Source of the DNA: JBBQSF01 sp038214085
GTDB taxonomy: Bacteria; Bacteroidota; Bacteroidia; Bacteroidales; CG2-30-32-10
Reading direction: 5' to 3'
DNA length: 48,687 nucleotides
Assembly (NCBI GenBank): GCA_038214085.1
Contig: JBBQSF010000006.1
Location: forward strand, 1-48,687
Program-made: the position numbers and the translations under genes
The notes under the pieces: model-generated
The model's input: the letters and a program-made list of their open reading frames with translations, nothing else
Told to the model about the DNA's origin: nothing
Database searches by the model: none
Shown here: positions 1 to 7,880 of the stretch, in pieces
Layout: the number at the start of each line of letters is the position of its first letter
How positions within the stretch are numbered: the first letter of the stretch is position 1

Positions 1-184
1 TTTTTTTATTCGTCCCTCTTGAAAACAATATTATTTATTCCAACCAATAAAAGTGTAAGGTGGCCTCGAGTATTGTGTCTCATGTTCGGTGGCTACATTT
101 GAATGCATTGTAAACTAAAGAACACAAGTCATTTACACGAAAATACGGCAAGCCTATCCTGAAAAAACAGCAGAAAAAACGAAA

Positions 185-216
185 ATATCATAACATTTTT
201 TAATAATATCATAACA
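185..216. repeat. Direct repeat pair upstream of the pqqD-like operon
   Basis: The 11-bp word ATATCATAACA occurs at 185-195 and again at 206-216. The copies are identical and 21 bp apart, which is two helical turns, so a dimeric regulator could bind both on one face of the helix. They end about 20 bp before a TACATTTG promoter-like element. An operator role is inferred from position and spacing only. The rest of 1-184 shows no gene or clear structure. Confidence 0.4.
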
Positions 217-236
217 GATATTGCTTTATACCCATC

Positions 237-244
237 TACATTTG
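237..244 (+). promoter_or_regulatory. Bacteroidota -7 element (TACATTTG) before the pqqD-like gene
   Basis: TACATTTG matches the Bacteroidota consensus TAnnTTTG and lies 25 bp before the ATG at 270. No TTG was found at the usual -33 distance, so only half of the promoter is convincing. It would drive the array that starts with the PqqD-like protein. Confidence 0.4.
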
Positions 245-269
245 TAACCTGAAAAAACAAATACCAAAC

Positions 270-530
270 ATGAAAATTAAAAAAAACATTGCCATCAGCG
301 ATTCCGGATTTATCTTTAATCCTTCAACTGGAGAATCGTTTTCGGTTAATCCGATTGGCGTAGAAATTATTAAAATGCTTAAGCTGGAAAAGTCAAAAGA
401 AGAAATAAAAACATTCATTCTTGAAAAATTTCAAACCGACGATGCTACGTTTGAGCGCGATTACTACGATTTTGTTAACATCATGAACCATTACCTAATT
501 ACAGAAGCTGATGCAGAAGAAAAAAATTAG
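270..530 (+). CDS. PqqD-like small protein (RRE-type winged helix)
   Basis: An 86-residue protein with the PqqD pattern: an N-terminal beta hairpin (residues about 8-25), the N-P-I-G-V-E-I-I helix start near residue 29, a charged helix, and a final D-Y-Y-D-F-V-N helix ending in a hydrophobic tail. PqqD-like domains bind peptide substrates and deliver them to modifying enzymes, and they also occur alone in other small-molecule clusters. Its last 20 bp overlap the start of the ATP-grasp gene, so the two are translationally linked and probably work together. No Ser-bearing carrier-protein motif is seen, so an acyl-carrier role is unlikely. The start at 270 is the only ATG in place. The family call is fairly safe; the substrate is unknown. 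Confidence 0.75.
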   Translation: MKIKKNIAISDSGFIFNPSTGESFSVNPIGVEIIKMLKLEKSKEEIKTFILEKFQTDDATFERDYYDFVNIMNHYLITEADAEEKN

Positions 531-1557
531 TATTGCTGTAACCGGCTTAAATGCTGTGGATAATCCAGGACCTGGTGTTCCGGTAATTCGAGCGTTAAAG
601 GAATCGGAATATTACGATGTCAGGATCATTGGTCTGGCTTATGAATCGCTTGAACCTGGAATTTATATGCGCGATTTGGTTGATGTGGTATATCAAATAC
701 CTTATCCTTCTGTTGGTGTGGATATCATTAAAAACAGGATGGAATACATTAACGAACAGGAACATATTGACATGCTGATTCCGAATTTTGATGCCGAACT
801 CTATTCGTTTATGCGGATAGAAAAGGATTTGAAGGAAATGGGAATTCACATGTTTCTTCCCACTTTGGAACAGTTTGAAGAGCGACATAAAGTAAATCTT
901 TCAGATTTTGGAAAGAAGTACGACGTTAAAGTTCCCTATGCACGAAGTATTTTTTCGTCAAATGAAATATATGGATTGTCGAAAGATTTTGAATATCCTG
1001 TCGTTGTAAAAGGCAAATATTATGATGCATATATTGCTTATAATCCTGAGCAGGTTTTGACACATTTTAATAAAATCACTTCAAAATGGGGCACTCCTAT
1101 TATTATTCAGCAATTTATTTATGGTTCGGAGTATAATGTTATTGCGCTTGGCGATGGAAAAGGAAACACAATGGCAGCAGTTCCCATGCGCAAGCAGTTT
1201 ATTACCGACAAGGGAAAAGCATGGGCAGGAATAACCATTGATGATCAACGCCTTCTGGATATGTCGCATGCCATAATTTCCAAAACCAAATGGCGCGGAG
1301 GAATGGAACTTGAACTGATGAAAACTCAGGATAACAGCTATTACCTTATTGAAATCAATCCCAGAATTCCTGCATGGGTTTATCTTGCTGTAGGTGCAGG
1401 GCAGAATATTCCAGAATCGCTAGTAAAACTCGCAATGGGCGATGAGGTAAAACCATTTACCCATTTTCAGGTTGGCAAAATGTTTATCCGTTATTCTTGG
1501 GATATGATTGTTGATCTGGAACAATTTGAGAAAATTTCAACTTTAGGAGAATACTAA
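511..1557 (+). CDS. ATP-grasp ligase (CarB/PylC-like carboxylate-amine ligase)
   Basis: A 348-residue ATP-grasp enzyme. Residues 1-110 look like the pre-ATP-grasp Rossmann domain. ATP-binding features follow: K167 in the strand YPVVVKG, the adenine-contact stretch IIIQQF near 197-202 with G205-E207, the metal-binding E266 in GGMELEL, and the final E281-I-N283-P-R285 metal/phosphate motif. Such enzymes activate a carboxylate as acyl-phosphate and join it to an amine or thiol. It overlaps the PqqD-like gene and precedes a PLP decarboxylase. In butirosin synthesis the ATP-grasp BtrJ and the fold-III decarboxylase BtrK act in sequence, which offers a model here by analogy only. It is too short to be CarB (about 1070 residues), so pyrimidine or arginine synthesis is unlikely. 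Confidence 0.8.
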   Translation: MQKKKISIAVTGLNAVDNPGPGVPVIRALKESEYYDVRIIGLAYESLEPGIYMRDLVDVVYQIPYPSVGVDIIKNRMEYINEQEHIDMLIPNFDAELYSFMRIEKDLKEMGIHMFLPTLEQFEERHKVNLSDFGKKYDVKVPYARSIFSSNEIYGLSKDFEYPVVVKGKYYDAYIAYNPEQVLTHFNKITSKWGTPIIIQQFIYGSEYNVIALGDGKGNTMAAVPMRKQFITDKGKAWAGITIDDQRLLDMSHAIISKTKWRGGMELELMKTQDNSYYLIEINPRIPAWVYLAVGAGQNIPESLVKLAMGDEVKPFTHFQVGKMFIRYSWDMIVDLEQFEKISTLGEY

Positions 1558-1581
1558 TAAAGTCATCCAACAAAAAAAGAG

Positions 1582-1625
1582 AACGCTGATTGAGATAATC
1601 ACCTAAATTATCGTAAACCTGCGTT
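1582..1625 (+). repeat. Nested inverted repeats in the gap between ligase and decarboxylase genes
   Basis: The 108-bp gap between the ATP-grasp and decarboxylase genes holds two nested inverted repeats. The outer pair is AACGC (1582-1586) with GCGTT (1621-1625); the inner pair is GATAAT (1594-1599) with ATTATC (1607-1612). No T-run follows, so this is not a classic terminator. It could be an mRNA processing or attenuation structure inside the operon. Confidence 0.3.
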
Positions 1626-1665
1626 ACACAATCAACAAAACAAATAAACATAAGATTTAATATAT

Positions 1666-3033
1666 ATGGAAAGCACTGAAAAATTAAGATACGAACGTCC
1701 GATTATAAAAAAACTTGAATCGGGAATGCCAAATAAATTTGGAATGCGTACAGAATATGAACCCATGACGCATATTGATGGCGTGAAAGTGAAGGATTTA
1801 ATCCGTCATTTCGGGTCGCCTTTATTTGTGATATCTGAACAAACCATGAGGCGAACACTAAAAGAAGCAAAAATGGCTTTTGCAACTCGTTATCCAAAAG
1901 TGCAGTTTGCATGGTCGTACAAAACCAATTACGTGGGAGCAGTTTGCCGCGTATTTCACCAGGAAGGTTCTTGGGCCGAAGTGGTTTCAGGCTTTGAATA
2001 CCGGAAAGCGCTTGATAACGGAGTTCCTGGAACAAAAATAATTTTCAATGGTCCTGACAAAAGTGATCTTGATTTGAAACTGGCAATTGAAAACGATTCT
2101 TTCCTTCACATTGATCATTTGGAAGAAATGTATTCTATTATTCAAATTGCAGGCGAACTGAATAAGAAACCAAGGGTGGCAATCAGGGTGAATATGGATA
2201 CCGGAATTTATCCGATGTGGGATCGCTTTGGATTTAATTATGAGAATGGTCAGGCATGGGACGCCATAAATAAAATTATGCTTTCCGATAAACTTGAACT
2301 GGTTGGGCTTCACTGTCATATTGGTACATTTATGCTCAGTGCAAGCGCTTACGCCATGGCAGCCGCTAAATTGGCTGATTTGGCTATTGCATTAAAGAAA
2401 AAATACGACTATAATATCAAATATATCGATATGGGAGGTGGTTTTGCCTCTAAAAATACTCTTAAAGGTTCATTCCTGCCCGGAAGTGACATCAGCCCGA
2501 ATTTTGAAGATTTTGCCGAAGCAATTACATCCACATTAATCAACTCTGAACTTGACCCAAAAAATCTTCCCATTTTAATTCTTGAAACAGGAAGAGCACT
2601 GATTGATGAAGCAGGATATTTGCTGGGAACTGTTATTGCCAACAAACGCTTATCAAGTGGAAAACGCGCTACAATAATTGATATTGGTGTAAATATTATG
2701 TTCACTTCATTCTGGTACGAGCATAAACTTACTCCGGCTCAGGAATTCACACACTACACTGAAGATACTGTGGTTTATGGCCCTTTGTGTATGAATATTG
2801 ATGTAATTCGCGAAAATATTAATCTTCCATTGCTGAACAAAGGCGATAATTTGGTGATCCACTCTGTAGGAGCCTACAATATGACCCAATGGATGCAGTT
2901 TATAACGCTACGCCCTAAAATTGTAATGATTGATATGAATGGAAATCCGTTTGTAATCCGAAATAACGAATCAAATCAGAGTATTGTGGAGCATGAAAAT
3001 GTTCCGGAACATCTAAAATCATTCGAACTCTAA
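1666..3033 (+). CDS. Fold-III PLP-dependent decarboxylase (diaminopimelate/ornithine decarboxylase family)
   Basis: A 455-residue alanine-racemase-fold decarboxylase. Visible features are the PLP lysine K86 in A-W-S-Y-K-T-N, H216/H218 in HCHIG, the phosphate loop GGG near 257-259, E-T-G-R near 307-310, C375 in GPLC, and GAY near 402-404. Canonical diaminopimelate decarboxylases carry GPxCESxD and GAYxxxM; here these read GPLCMNID and GAYNMTQW, so the substrate pocket has changed. That argues against a plain lysA role. The start gives an N-terminal extension of about 40 residues. The stop is three bases from the next gene. Substrate is not readable: a basic amino acid, or an amino acid carried by a partner, are both possible. 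Confidence 0.75.
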   Translation: MESTEKLRYERPIIKKLESGMPNKFGMRTEYEPMTHIDGVKVKDLIRHFGSPLFVISEQTMRRTLKEAKMAFATRYPKVQFAWSYKTNYVGAVCRVFHQEGSWAEVVSGFEYRKALDNGVPGTKIIFNGPDKSDLDLKLAIENDSFLHIDHLEEMYSIIQIAGELNKKPRVAIRVNMDTGIYPMWDRFGFNYENGQAWDAINKIMLSDKLELVGLHCHIGTFMLSASAYAMAAAKLADLAIALKKKYDYNIKYIDMGGGFASKNTLKGSFLPGSDISPNFEDFAEAITSTLINSELDPKNLPILILETGRALIDEAGYLLGTVIANKRLSSGKRATIIDIGVNIMFTSFWYEHKLTPAQEFTHYTEDTVVYGPLCMNIDVIRENINLPLLNKGDNLVIHSVGAYNMTQWMQFITLRPKIVMIDMNGNPFVIRNNESNQSIVEHENVPEHLKSFEL

Positions 3034-3036
3034 AAA

Positions 3037-5244
3037 ATGTTCCAAAAAATAAAGGAATATATATCGCTGGTTCTGCACAGCACGCTGAATAGCTACACCA
3101 ATGTGTTCTTTTCGGATAATAAATTCTTTGCTCTATTGCTGATTGGTGTTACGTTTTTTAATATTAATGCGGGACTTAGCGGGATAATAGCTGTAGTATT
3201 TTCAAATTTGCTGGCATATCACATGGGGTATAATCAATTTACCATCCGCAAAGGCTATTATGGATTTAACAGCTTGCTTGTTGGTTTGGGGCTGGGTATT
3301 ATGTATGTTCCCGCTGTACCGTTTTTTACCTTGCTTGTTTTTTCGGCTATGTTAACTTTATTTGTAGCCATTGCAATGGAGGGAATAATTGGAAAATACG
3401 CACTTCCTTACCTGAGTATTCCGTTTTTACTTGTAATCTGGCTGGTGCTGATTGCCACAAGTAGGTTTGAATCTTTAACACTTAGCGAAAGTGGAATTTA
3501 TGTTATTAATGAATTGTTTTCGGCAGGCGGGGCAGAGTTTGTAGATAAATATCACCAGTTAAATACATTGGGAGTGCCGCTTTCGGTAGAAATATATTTT
3601 AAATCTCTTGGTGCTATTTTCTTTCAGTACAATATGATTGCCGGAATGATCATTGCTTTTGGAATATTATTTTATTCTAGAATTGCTTTCACGCTTTCTT
3701 TGCTTGGTTTTTATACTGCATATCTGTTTTATATACTCATTGGCGTGAATATCAATGAAATGAGTTACAACTATATCGGCTTTAATTTTATTCTTACTGC
3801 AATTGCTATCGGTGGGTTTTTTATTGTCCCATCCCGGGCCTCCTATTTTTGGGTAATTGTAACCACTCCGCTTATTGCTATTGTAACATCAGGTAGTGCT
3901 AAAATTTTCTGGGTATTTCAGTTGTCTATTTATTCATTGCCATTTAATGTTATAGTATTGTTGTTTTTGTATGTGTTAAAATTCAGGGTGCGACAGACTT
4001 TAAAAATTGAGGAAGTGGTTTTTCAACAGAATTCGCCAGAAAAGAATTTTTATTCACAAATGAATTCCAAGAAACGTTTTAAAAATACTTATTTTTTCCC
4101 TGTCTCTTTGCCTTTTTGGGGCGAATGGACTGTTAGTCAGGCTCATAGTGGAGGGATTACCCACATTGGCGAATGGAAGTATGCCTGGGATTTTGTTATA
4201 GAGAATTTTAACAACAAGGCATTTACCCGTCATGGCTTGCATAAAAACGATTATTTCTGCTACGAAAAAGCTGTTACAGCAGTAGCCGATGGCGAAGTGG
4301 TGGATGTGATTAATACCGTTAGCGATAATGAAATTGGCGATGTTAACATAAACGATAACTGGGGAAATACTTTGATAATAAAGCATGCGCCCATGTTGTT
4401 TTCAAAAATGTCGCATCTTAAAAATGAATCCATTAAAGTAAAAGTAGGCGACAATGTAAAGCGTGGCGATATTGTGGCCGTTTGTGGAAATTCAGGGCGT
4501 TCGCCGGAACCGCATCTTCACTTTCAGTTGCAGTCAACGGCTGAAATTGACGCAAAAACAATGGATTTTCCAATCAGTTATTACATTCGCAAACACAGCG
4601 ATCAGTATGAATTTTGTCAGTTTGAAAAACCTGAAAAAGGAGATACTGTTTCTAATATTGAGAAAAATGTGCTGTTGGCAGAATCCTACAAGTTTACTCC
4701 AGGGCGGAAATTTAAATTTAAGGTAACAGATTCGGAATCAGATACTGAAGAAGAAATTGACTGGATTGTTGAGGTTGATGCGTTCAATAATTCCTATATA
4801 TTGTGTTCAAAAACAGCTTCAAAAGCATATTTTACCAATGATGGAAATATCCATTACTTTAGTCATTTTGAAGGAGATAAGGATTCTCTGCTGTTTGGCT
4901 TTTTTATGGCTTCGTACAAAGTAATGCTTGGGTTTTATCGAAAAATTACCATTAAAGATCAGTACCCCGCGCATCTTATGAATAACCCTTTACTCATGAT
5001 ACTTCAGGATTTTGTAGCTCCATTTTTTATGTTTGTGAAATCAGAATACGCACTTACCTATGATTATATCGACGATGAAATGACCTCAGGGATGATTCGA
5101 TTGAAAAGCAAAGCAACAATGAAATTTGCCGGATACACACGAAAAACAATGAATTTTACCGTTGAATTACGCAATGATACCATAAACAGGATAACAATAG
5201 AACAAAATAATCGTAAAATCGAAGCCCTATGCGTAAAATTTTAA
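3037..5244 (+). CDS. Urea-transporter-like membrane protein fused to an M23 peptidase domain
   Basis: A 735-residue protein. Residues 1 to about 325 form a multi-span membrane domain of the urea transporter (UT/Yut) family, with the paired GYNQFTIRKGYYGFNSLLVGLGLG-type region near 68-90 and a second repeat near 225-260. From about 355 a lysostaphin-like M23 domain follows, with H-x-G-E-W-K-Y-A-W-D near 370-380 and P-H-L-H-F near 492-496, the usual zinc ligands. A C-terminal region of about 200 residues has no family I recognise. M23 domains cut peptidoglycan cross-links or act as inactive scaffolds; both metal motifs look intact. The gene overlaps the next by 16 bp. The substrate may not be urea; no urease gene is in view. 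Confidence 0.8.
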   Translation: MFQKIKEYISLVLHSTLNSYTNVFFSDNKFFALLLIGVTFFNINAGLSGIIAVVFSNLLAYHMGYNQFTIRKGYYGFNSLLVGLGLGIMYVPAVPFFTLLVFSAMLTLFVAIAMEGIIGKYALPYLSIPFLLVIWLVLIATSRFESLTLSESGIYVINELFSAGGAEFVDKYHQLNTLGVPLSVEIYFKSLGAIFFQYNMIAGMIIAFGILFYSRIAFTLSLLGFYTAYLFYILIGVNINEMSYNYIGFNFILTAIAIGGFFIVPSRASYFWVIVTTPLIAIVTSGSAKIFWVFQLSIYSLPFNVIVLLFLYVLKFRVRQTLKIEEVVFQQNSPEKNFYSQMNSKKRFKNTYFFPVSLPFWGEWTVSQAHSGGITHIGEWKYAWDFVIENFNNKAFTRHGLHKNDYFCYEKAVTAVADGEVVDVINTVSDNEIGDVNINDNWGNTLIIKHAPMLFSKMSHLKNESIKVKVGDNVKRGDIVAVCGNSGRSPEPHLHFQLQSTAEIDAKTMDFPISYYIRKHSDQYEFCQFEKPEKGDTVSNIEKNVLLAESYKFTPGRKFKFKVTDSESDTEEEIDWIVEVDAFNNSYILCSKTASKAYFTNDGNIHYFSHFEGDKDSLLFGFFMASYKVMLGFYRKITIKDQYPAHLMNNPLLMILQDFVAPFFMFVKSEYALTYDYIDDEMTSGMIRLKSKATMKFAGYTRKTMNFTVELRNDTINRITIEQNNRKIEALCVKF

Positions 5245-6797
5245 TTATTGTATTGGTTTTGGTTTTCAGCCGTGCGTTTAATGCAAATGCCCAGCAAAAG
5301 ATTGATTTTGCCACTGTGGATGCCAAAACCTATAGCTTTTATGAAAATGGACAGTGGGATTCCCTTATTGATATTGGAGAAATTGCAATAAAAAATGGCA
5401 TCGATTATTTCTATTTACGTTTGCGCATGGGAATAGCATATTATGAAAAAACGAATTATGTGGCTGCAGGAGGACAGTTTGAAAAAGCAAAAGCATTCAA
5501 TTCGGGCGATATGCTAATGCTCGAATATTTGTATTTTTCTTATAAATTCTCAGGCAGAGAAGCTGATGCTGAAATGATTGCAGGGGATTTCTCCGAAGAA
5601 TTAAAAAACAAACTAAATATTTCCAACAATAAATTTAAAATAAAGTTTGTTGAACTTGCCGGATCTGGAATAATGACAGATAATTTCAGCAAGAATGAAA
5701 ATTTTAATTTTGTAGGGAATAATGAACTTGCCGGTGGCGCAGTACTATCGGGAAATACAACTGCGGGAAACATTGGGTTAAAATTACAGTTTGGCAAGAA
5801 TGTTTCTGTGTATCAAAGCTTTTCTATGCTTTCGCAAGAAAAAAAATCCATACTGGCTGTCACAGAATTTAAACCAGATGGAAGAATTATAAACACCTGG
5901 GATACTGCAATATGGCATCCATTTCCTCCGCCACCATATCAAACTTTCGATACCATTATTGAAAATCGTCAGAAGTTCAGTTTGGGAACATTTGTCAATA
6001 AAAACGATACTTATCTGAAACAACAGGAGTATTACCTTAACATTAATATTTCAGGCAAAAAAGGCTTGACAATTTCGCCTTTTGTTCATTTGCTGAATGT
6101 TTCATACACGCAATTCTACAACAAAGAGGAGAAGAAGAAATTCATAGCCACAGATTATGTTGAAACGCATACTCAATTTCATTATCCACCCATGTTGGGC
6201 GGTGCAATTGTGGATACCGTTTTTTATTATGATACCACTTACACCGTTGATATAACGGAGTTTCCTGTATTACAGAAAGATACCTCATTTGTAAATTACT
6301 GTTTGGGCGCTTCGTTTAACAAACGTTTTAAGAAAACCGATGTTTCTTTGTTCGGGAGTTTTTCCAATTTAAATGGGCTTAAACAAAAACAGATTGGAAC
6401 AAGCCTTACCTTTTATCCCAAGGGAAATTTGAATTTGTATTTTAACTTTACAGCCACTTTGTTTGCACAGAAAAAAAGTTCTGGAATCATTACTTCTGTT
6501 TTGGGAGGATTTAAAGCTGCTAAAAAATTATGGCTCGAAGCCAATGCCACCATAGGCGATATTACAAATTTTACTGAACTTAACGGTGCATTGGTTTACA
6601 ACAATCCAGATGTGATAAAACTCAGGGCAGGAATAACATCATTCATCTTGTTTAAAAATTTCGATATCATTTTGCGTTACAGTTTTTATCAAAAAGAAGC
6701 ATTGTTTTATAAGTACAATGAATCGGGTAAATATATCGAAAAAATCGTTCCATATAGCGCGCAGTTAATCTCGGGAGGTATAAAATGGAAATTCTGA
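5229..6797 (+). CDS. Outer-membrane beta-barrel protein with N-terminal TPR-like region
   Basis: A 522-residue protein with a signal peptide ending in N-A-N-A-Q (about residue 22). Residues about 25-130 are helical, with TPR-like spacing (Y-F-Y-L-R-L-R-M-G-I-A-Y-Y-E). From about 135 on, alternating aromatic/polar strands run to a final W-K-F, the C-terminal Phe expected for barrels inserted by the Bam complex. It overlaps the UT/M23 gene by 16 bp and the next TPR gene by 13 bp, so the three are co-translated. I infer an outer-membrane partner for the inner-membrane UT/M23 protein. No named family was recognised. Confidence 0.65.
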   Translation: MRKILIIVLVLVFSRAFNANAQQKIDFATVDAKTYSFYENGQWDSLIDIGEIAIKNGIDYFYLRLRMGIAYYEKTNYVAAGGQFEKAKAFNSGDMLMLEYLYFSYKFSGREADAEMIAGDFSEELKNKLNISNNKFKIKFVELAGSGIMTDNFSKNENFNFVGNNELAGGAVLSGNTTAGNIGLKLQFGKNVSVYQSFSMLSQEKKSILAVTEFKPDGRIINTWDTAIWHPFPPPPYQTFDTIIENRQKFSLGTFVNKNDTYLKQQEYYLNINISGKKGLTISPFVHLLNVSYTQFYNKEEKKKFIATDYVETHTQFHYPPMLGGAIVDTVFYYDTTYTVDITEFPVLQKDTSFVNYCLGASFNKRFKKTDVSLFGSFSNLNGLKQKQIGTSLTFYPKGNLNLYFNFTATLFAQKKSSGIITSVLGGFKAAKKLWLEANATIGDITNFTELNGALVYNNPDVIKLRAGITSFILFKNFDIILRYSFYQKEALFYKYNESGKYIEKIVPYSAQLISGGIKWKF

Positions 6798-7411
6798 AAA
6801 AAAGTTTTATCGCCGTAGTTATATTTTTCTTCTTCTATACAACAAAAGGAATTTCTCAAACTCCGGAGCAATTGCAAACAGCCTTTAAAACCAGTTATAC
6901 TTTCGAAAAAAGCAAAGAATATGCAAAAGCAATAACTGAAATTTTGGATGTGTACGACGAAAAATCCTATGTAGTAAATTTAAGATTGGGATGGTTGTAT
7001 TATGTTTACAAATCATATGCGCAATCGTCGACTTATTACGGCAAAGCATTTAAAATTATGCCTTACTCAGTTGAGGCGCTCTTGGGTTATTCTAAGGCAC
7101 AATACTATTATGGGAATTGGGAAAATGCCATTACCGGATTTACATCTATTCTGAAAATTGATGAAAAAAACTATATTTCAAACTATTGGCTGGGCGTAAT
7201 TTATTATAAAAAAACCGATTACAAGACGGCCTATTTCTATCTGGAAACGGCTGCAAACATGTATCCCTTTGATTACGACATCACATTGCTCTTCGCCTGG
7301 ACACATTTTCAGCTGGGATTGCTGCCTCAGGCGAAAATTTTGTTTAACAAAGTATTGCTTATCAAACCCGGCGATATTTCTGCAATCGAGGGACTCTCGC
7401 TTATAAAGTAA
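6785..7411 (+). CDS. Secreted TPR protein (copy 1)
   Basis: A 208-residue protein with a signal peptide (cleavage after about G-I-S-Q, residue 25) and three to four tetratricopeptide repeats, for example N-L-R-L-G-W-L-Y-Y near residue 64 and N-Y-W-L-G-V-I-Y-Y near 136. It is clearly paralogous to the protein at 8930-9550: both share NLRLGWL, DYKTA, YPFDYDITL and the overall length. TPR arrays hold protein partners; periplasmic assembly of the barrel protein encoded just upstream is a plausible role. The start overlaps the preceding gene by 13 bp. Confidence 0.7.
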   Translation: MEILKKSFIAVVIFFFFYTTKGISQTPEQLQTAFKTSYTFEKSKEYAKAITEILDVYDEKSYVVNLRLGWLYYVYKSYAQSSTYYGKAFKIMPYSVEALLGYSKAQYYYGNWENAITGFTSILKIDEKNYISNYWLGVIYYKKTDYKTAYFYLETAANMYPFDYDITLLFAWTHFQLGLLPQAKILFNKVLLIKPGDISAIEGLSLIK

Positions 7412-7432
7412 AGAATTAAAAATATTAAATCC

Positions 7433-7457
7433 CGCAGACAACGCAGAATTCCGCAGA
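7433..7457. repeat. CGCAGA triple short repeat
   Basis: CGCAGA occurs at 7433-7438, 7442-7447 and 7452-7457, with spacings of 9 and 10 bp. Degenerate CGCAGA(T/A)-type tandem stretches are common intergenic litter in Bacteroidota and other phyla; their function is unknown. Further single copies at 7593-7598 and, inverted, at 7704-7709 suggest a decayed element. Confidence 0.5.
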
Positions 7458-7589
7458 AAAAATCAGGGAAAGTCAGCGGATAATAAAAAAGGAATTAATA
7501 AAAACTGTTTTGATTTTTAGTGTTTTGTAAAACGGTTGAAAGAAAAAATAATAATGGTAATGAATAAGTACATCAAAAAAACTAAATTT

Positions 7590-7736
7590 TTTCGCAGAAA
7601 AAAAAGTTTGCGTTTCGGCTTAATAGCGGAATCTTCAACGACGGGTGAGGCCTGTGTATTTATGGGTTGACGATATACGCGGTTTGTTTCGCATTATCTT
7701 TCTTCTGCGAAACAAAATTATATTTCGAAACGCAAA
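7590..7736. repeat. Two interleaved inverted repeats (pseudoknot topology)
   Basis: TTTCGCAGAA (7590-7599) is the exact reverse complement of 7703-7712, and TTTGCGTTTCG (7607-7617) is the exact reverse complement of 7726-7736. The order is A, B, A', B', so the two stems cross. In RNA this is an H-type pseudoknot topology; in DNA it could be a decayed pair of repeat copies. Confidence 0.45.
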
Positions 7737-7741
7737 AGGTT

Positions 7742-7761
7742 CCTGCCTACCGGCAGGCAGG
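7742..7761. repeat. CCTGCC...GGCAGG palindromic repeat element
   Basis: CCTGCC-TACCGGCA-GGCAGG is a 20-bp palindrome with a single mismatched pair. It stands out as GC-rich in an AT-rich gap. Near-identical CCTGCCTGCCGGCAGGCAGG elements are widely scattered in Bacteroidota genomes as REP-like intergenic palindromes. This is family knowledge; the copy number in this genome cannot be seen from one window. Confidence 0.6.
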
Positions 7762-7880
7762 TTTGTAGCTTTTTGCCTTCAAAAAGCGATAAAGTATTAA
7801 TTTTCAAAAATTCAAAACATTTTATTAATGCAATCCCCCATTTGCAAAGTGTTGGAGCAGAAATACACAATTAAAAGAAC

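Larger units (their letters stand above)
7412..7880. other. Repeat-rich 469-bp intergenic region
   Basis: No supported gene lies here. The region holds a triple CGCAGA repeat (7433-7457), two interleaved inverted repeats (7590-7736), a GC-rich 20-bp palindrome (7742-7761) and a GCTTTTTG/CAAAAAGC hairpin (7768-7787). It separates the two halves of an otherwise tightly packed array. The only short frame of note, 36 codons from 7560, has no homology I recognise and spans the repeats. Confidence 0.6.

Noticed and set aside
511..1557. ATP-grasp protein as carbamoyl-phosphate synthase large subunit
   Set aside because: It is a third of the CarB length, lacks the second ATP-grasp half and MGS domain, and has no CarA partner.
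7433..7457. CGCAGA repeats as a CRISPR array
   Set aside because: Units are six bases with 3-4 bp spacers; no 20-40 bp repeat/spacer pattern and no cas genes.
7560..7670. 36-codon frame starting at 7560 in the repeat gap
   Set aside because: It runs through the repeats, has no recognisable family and no promoter; composition is explained by the repeats.
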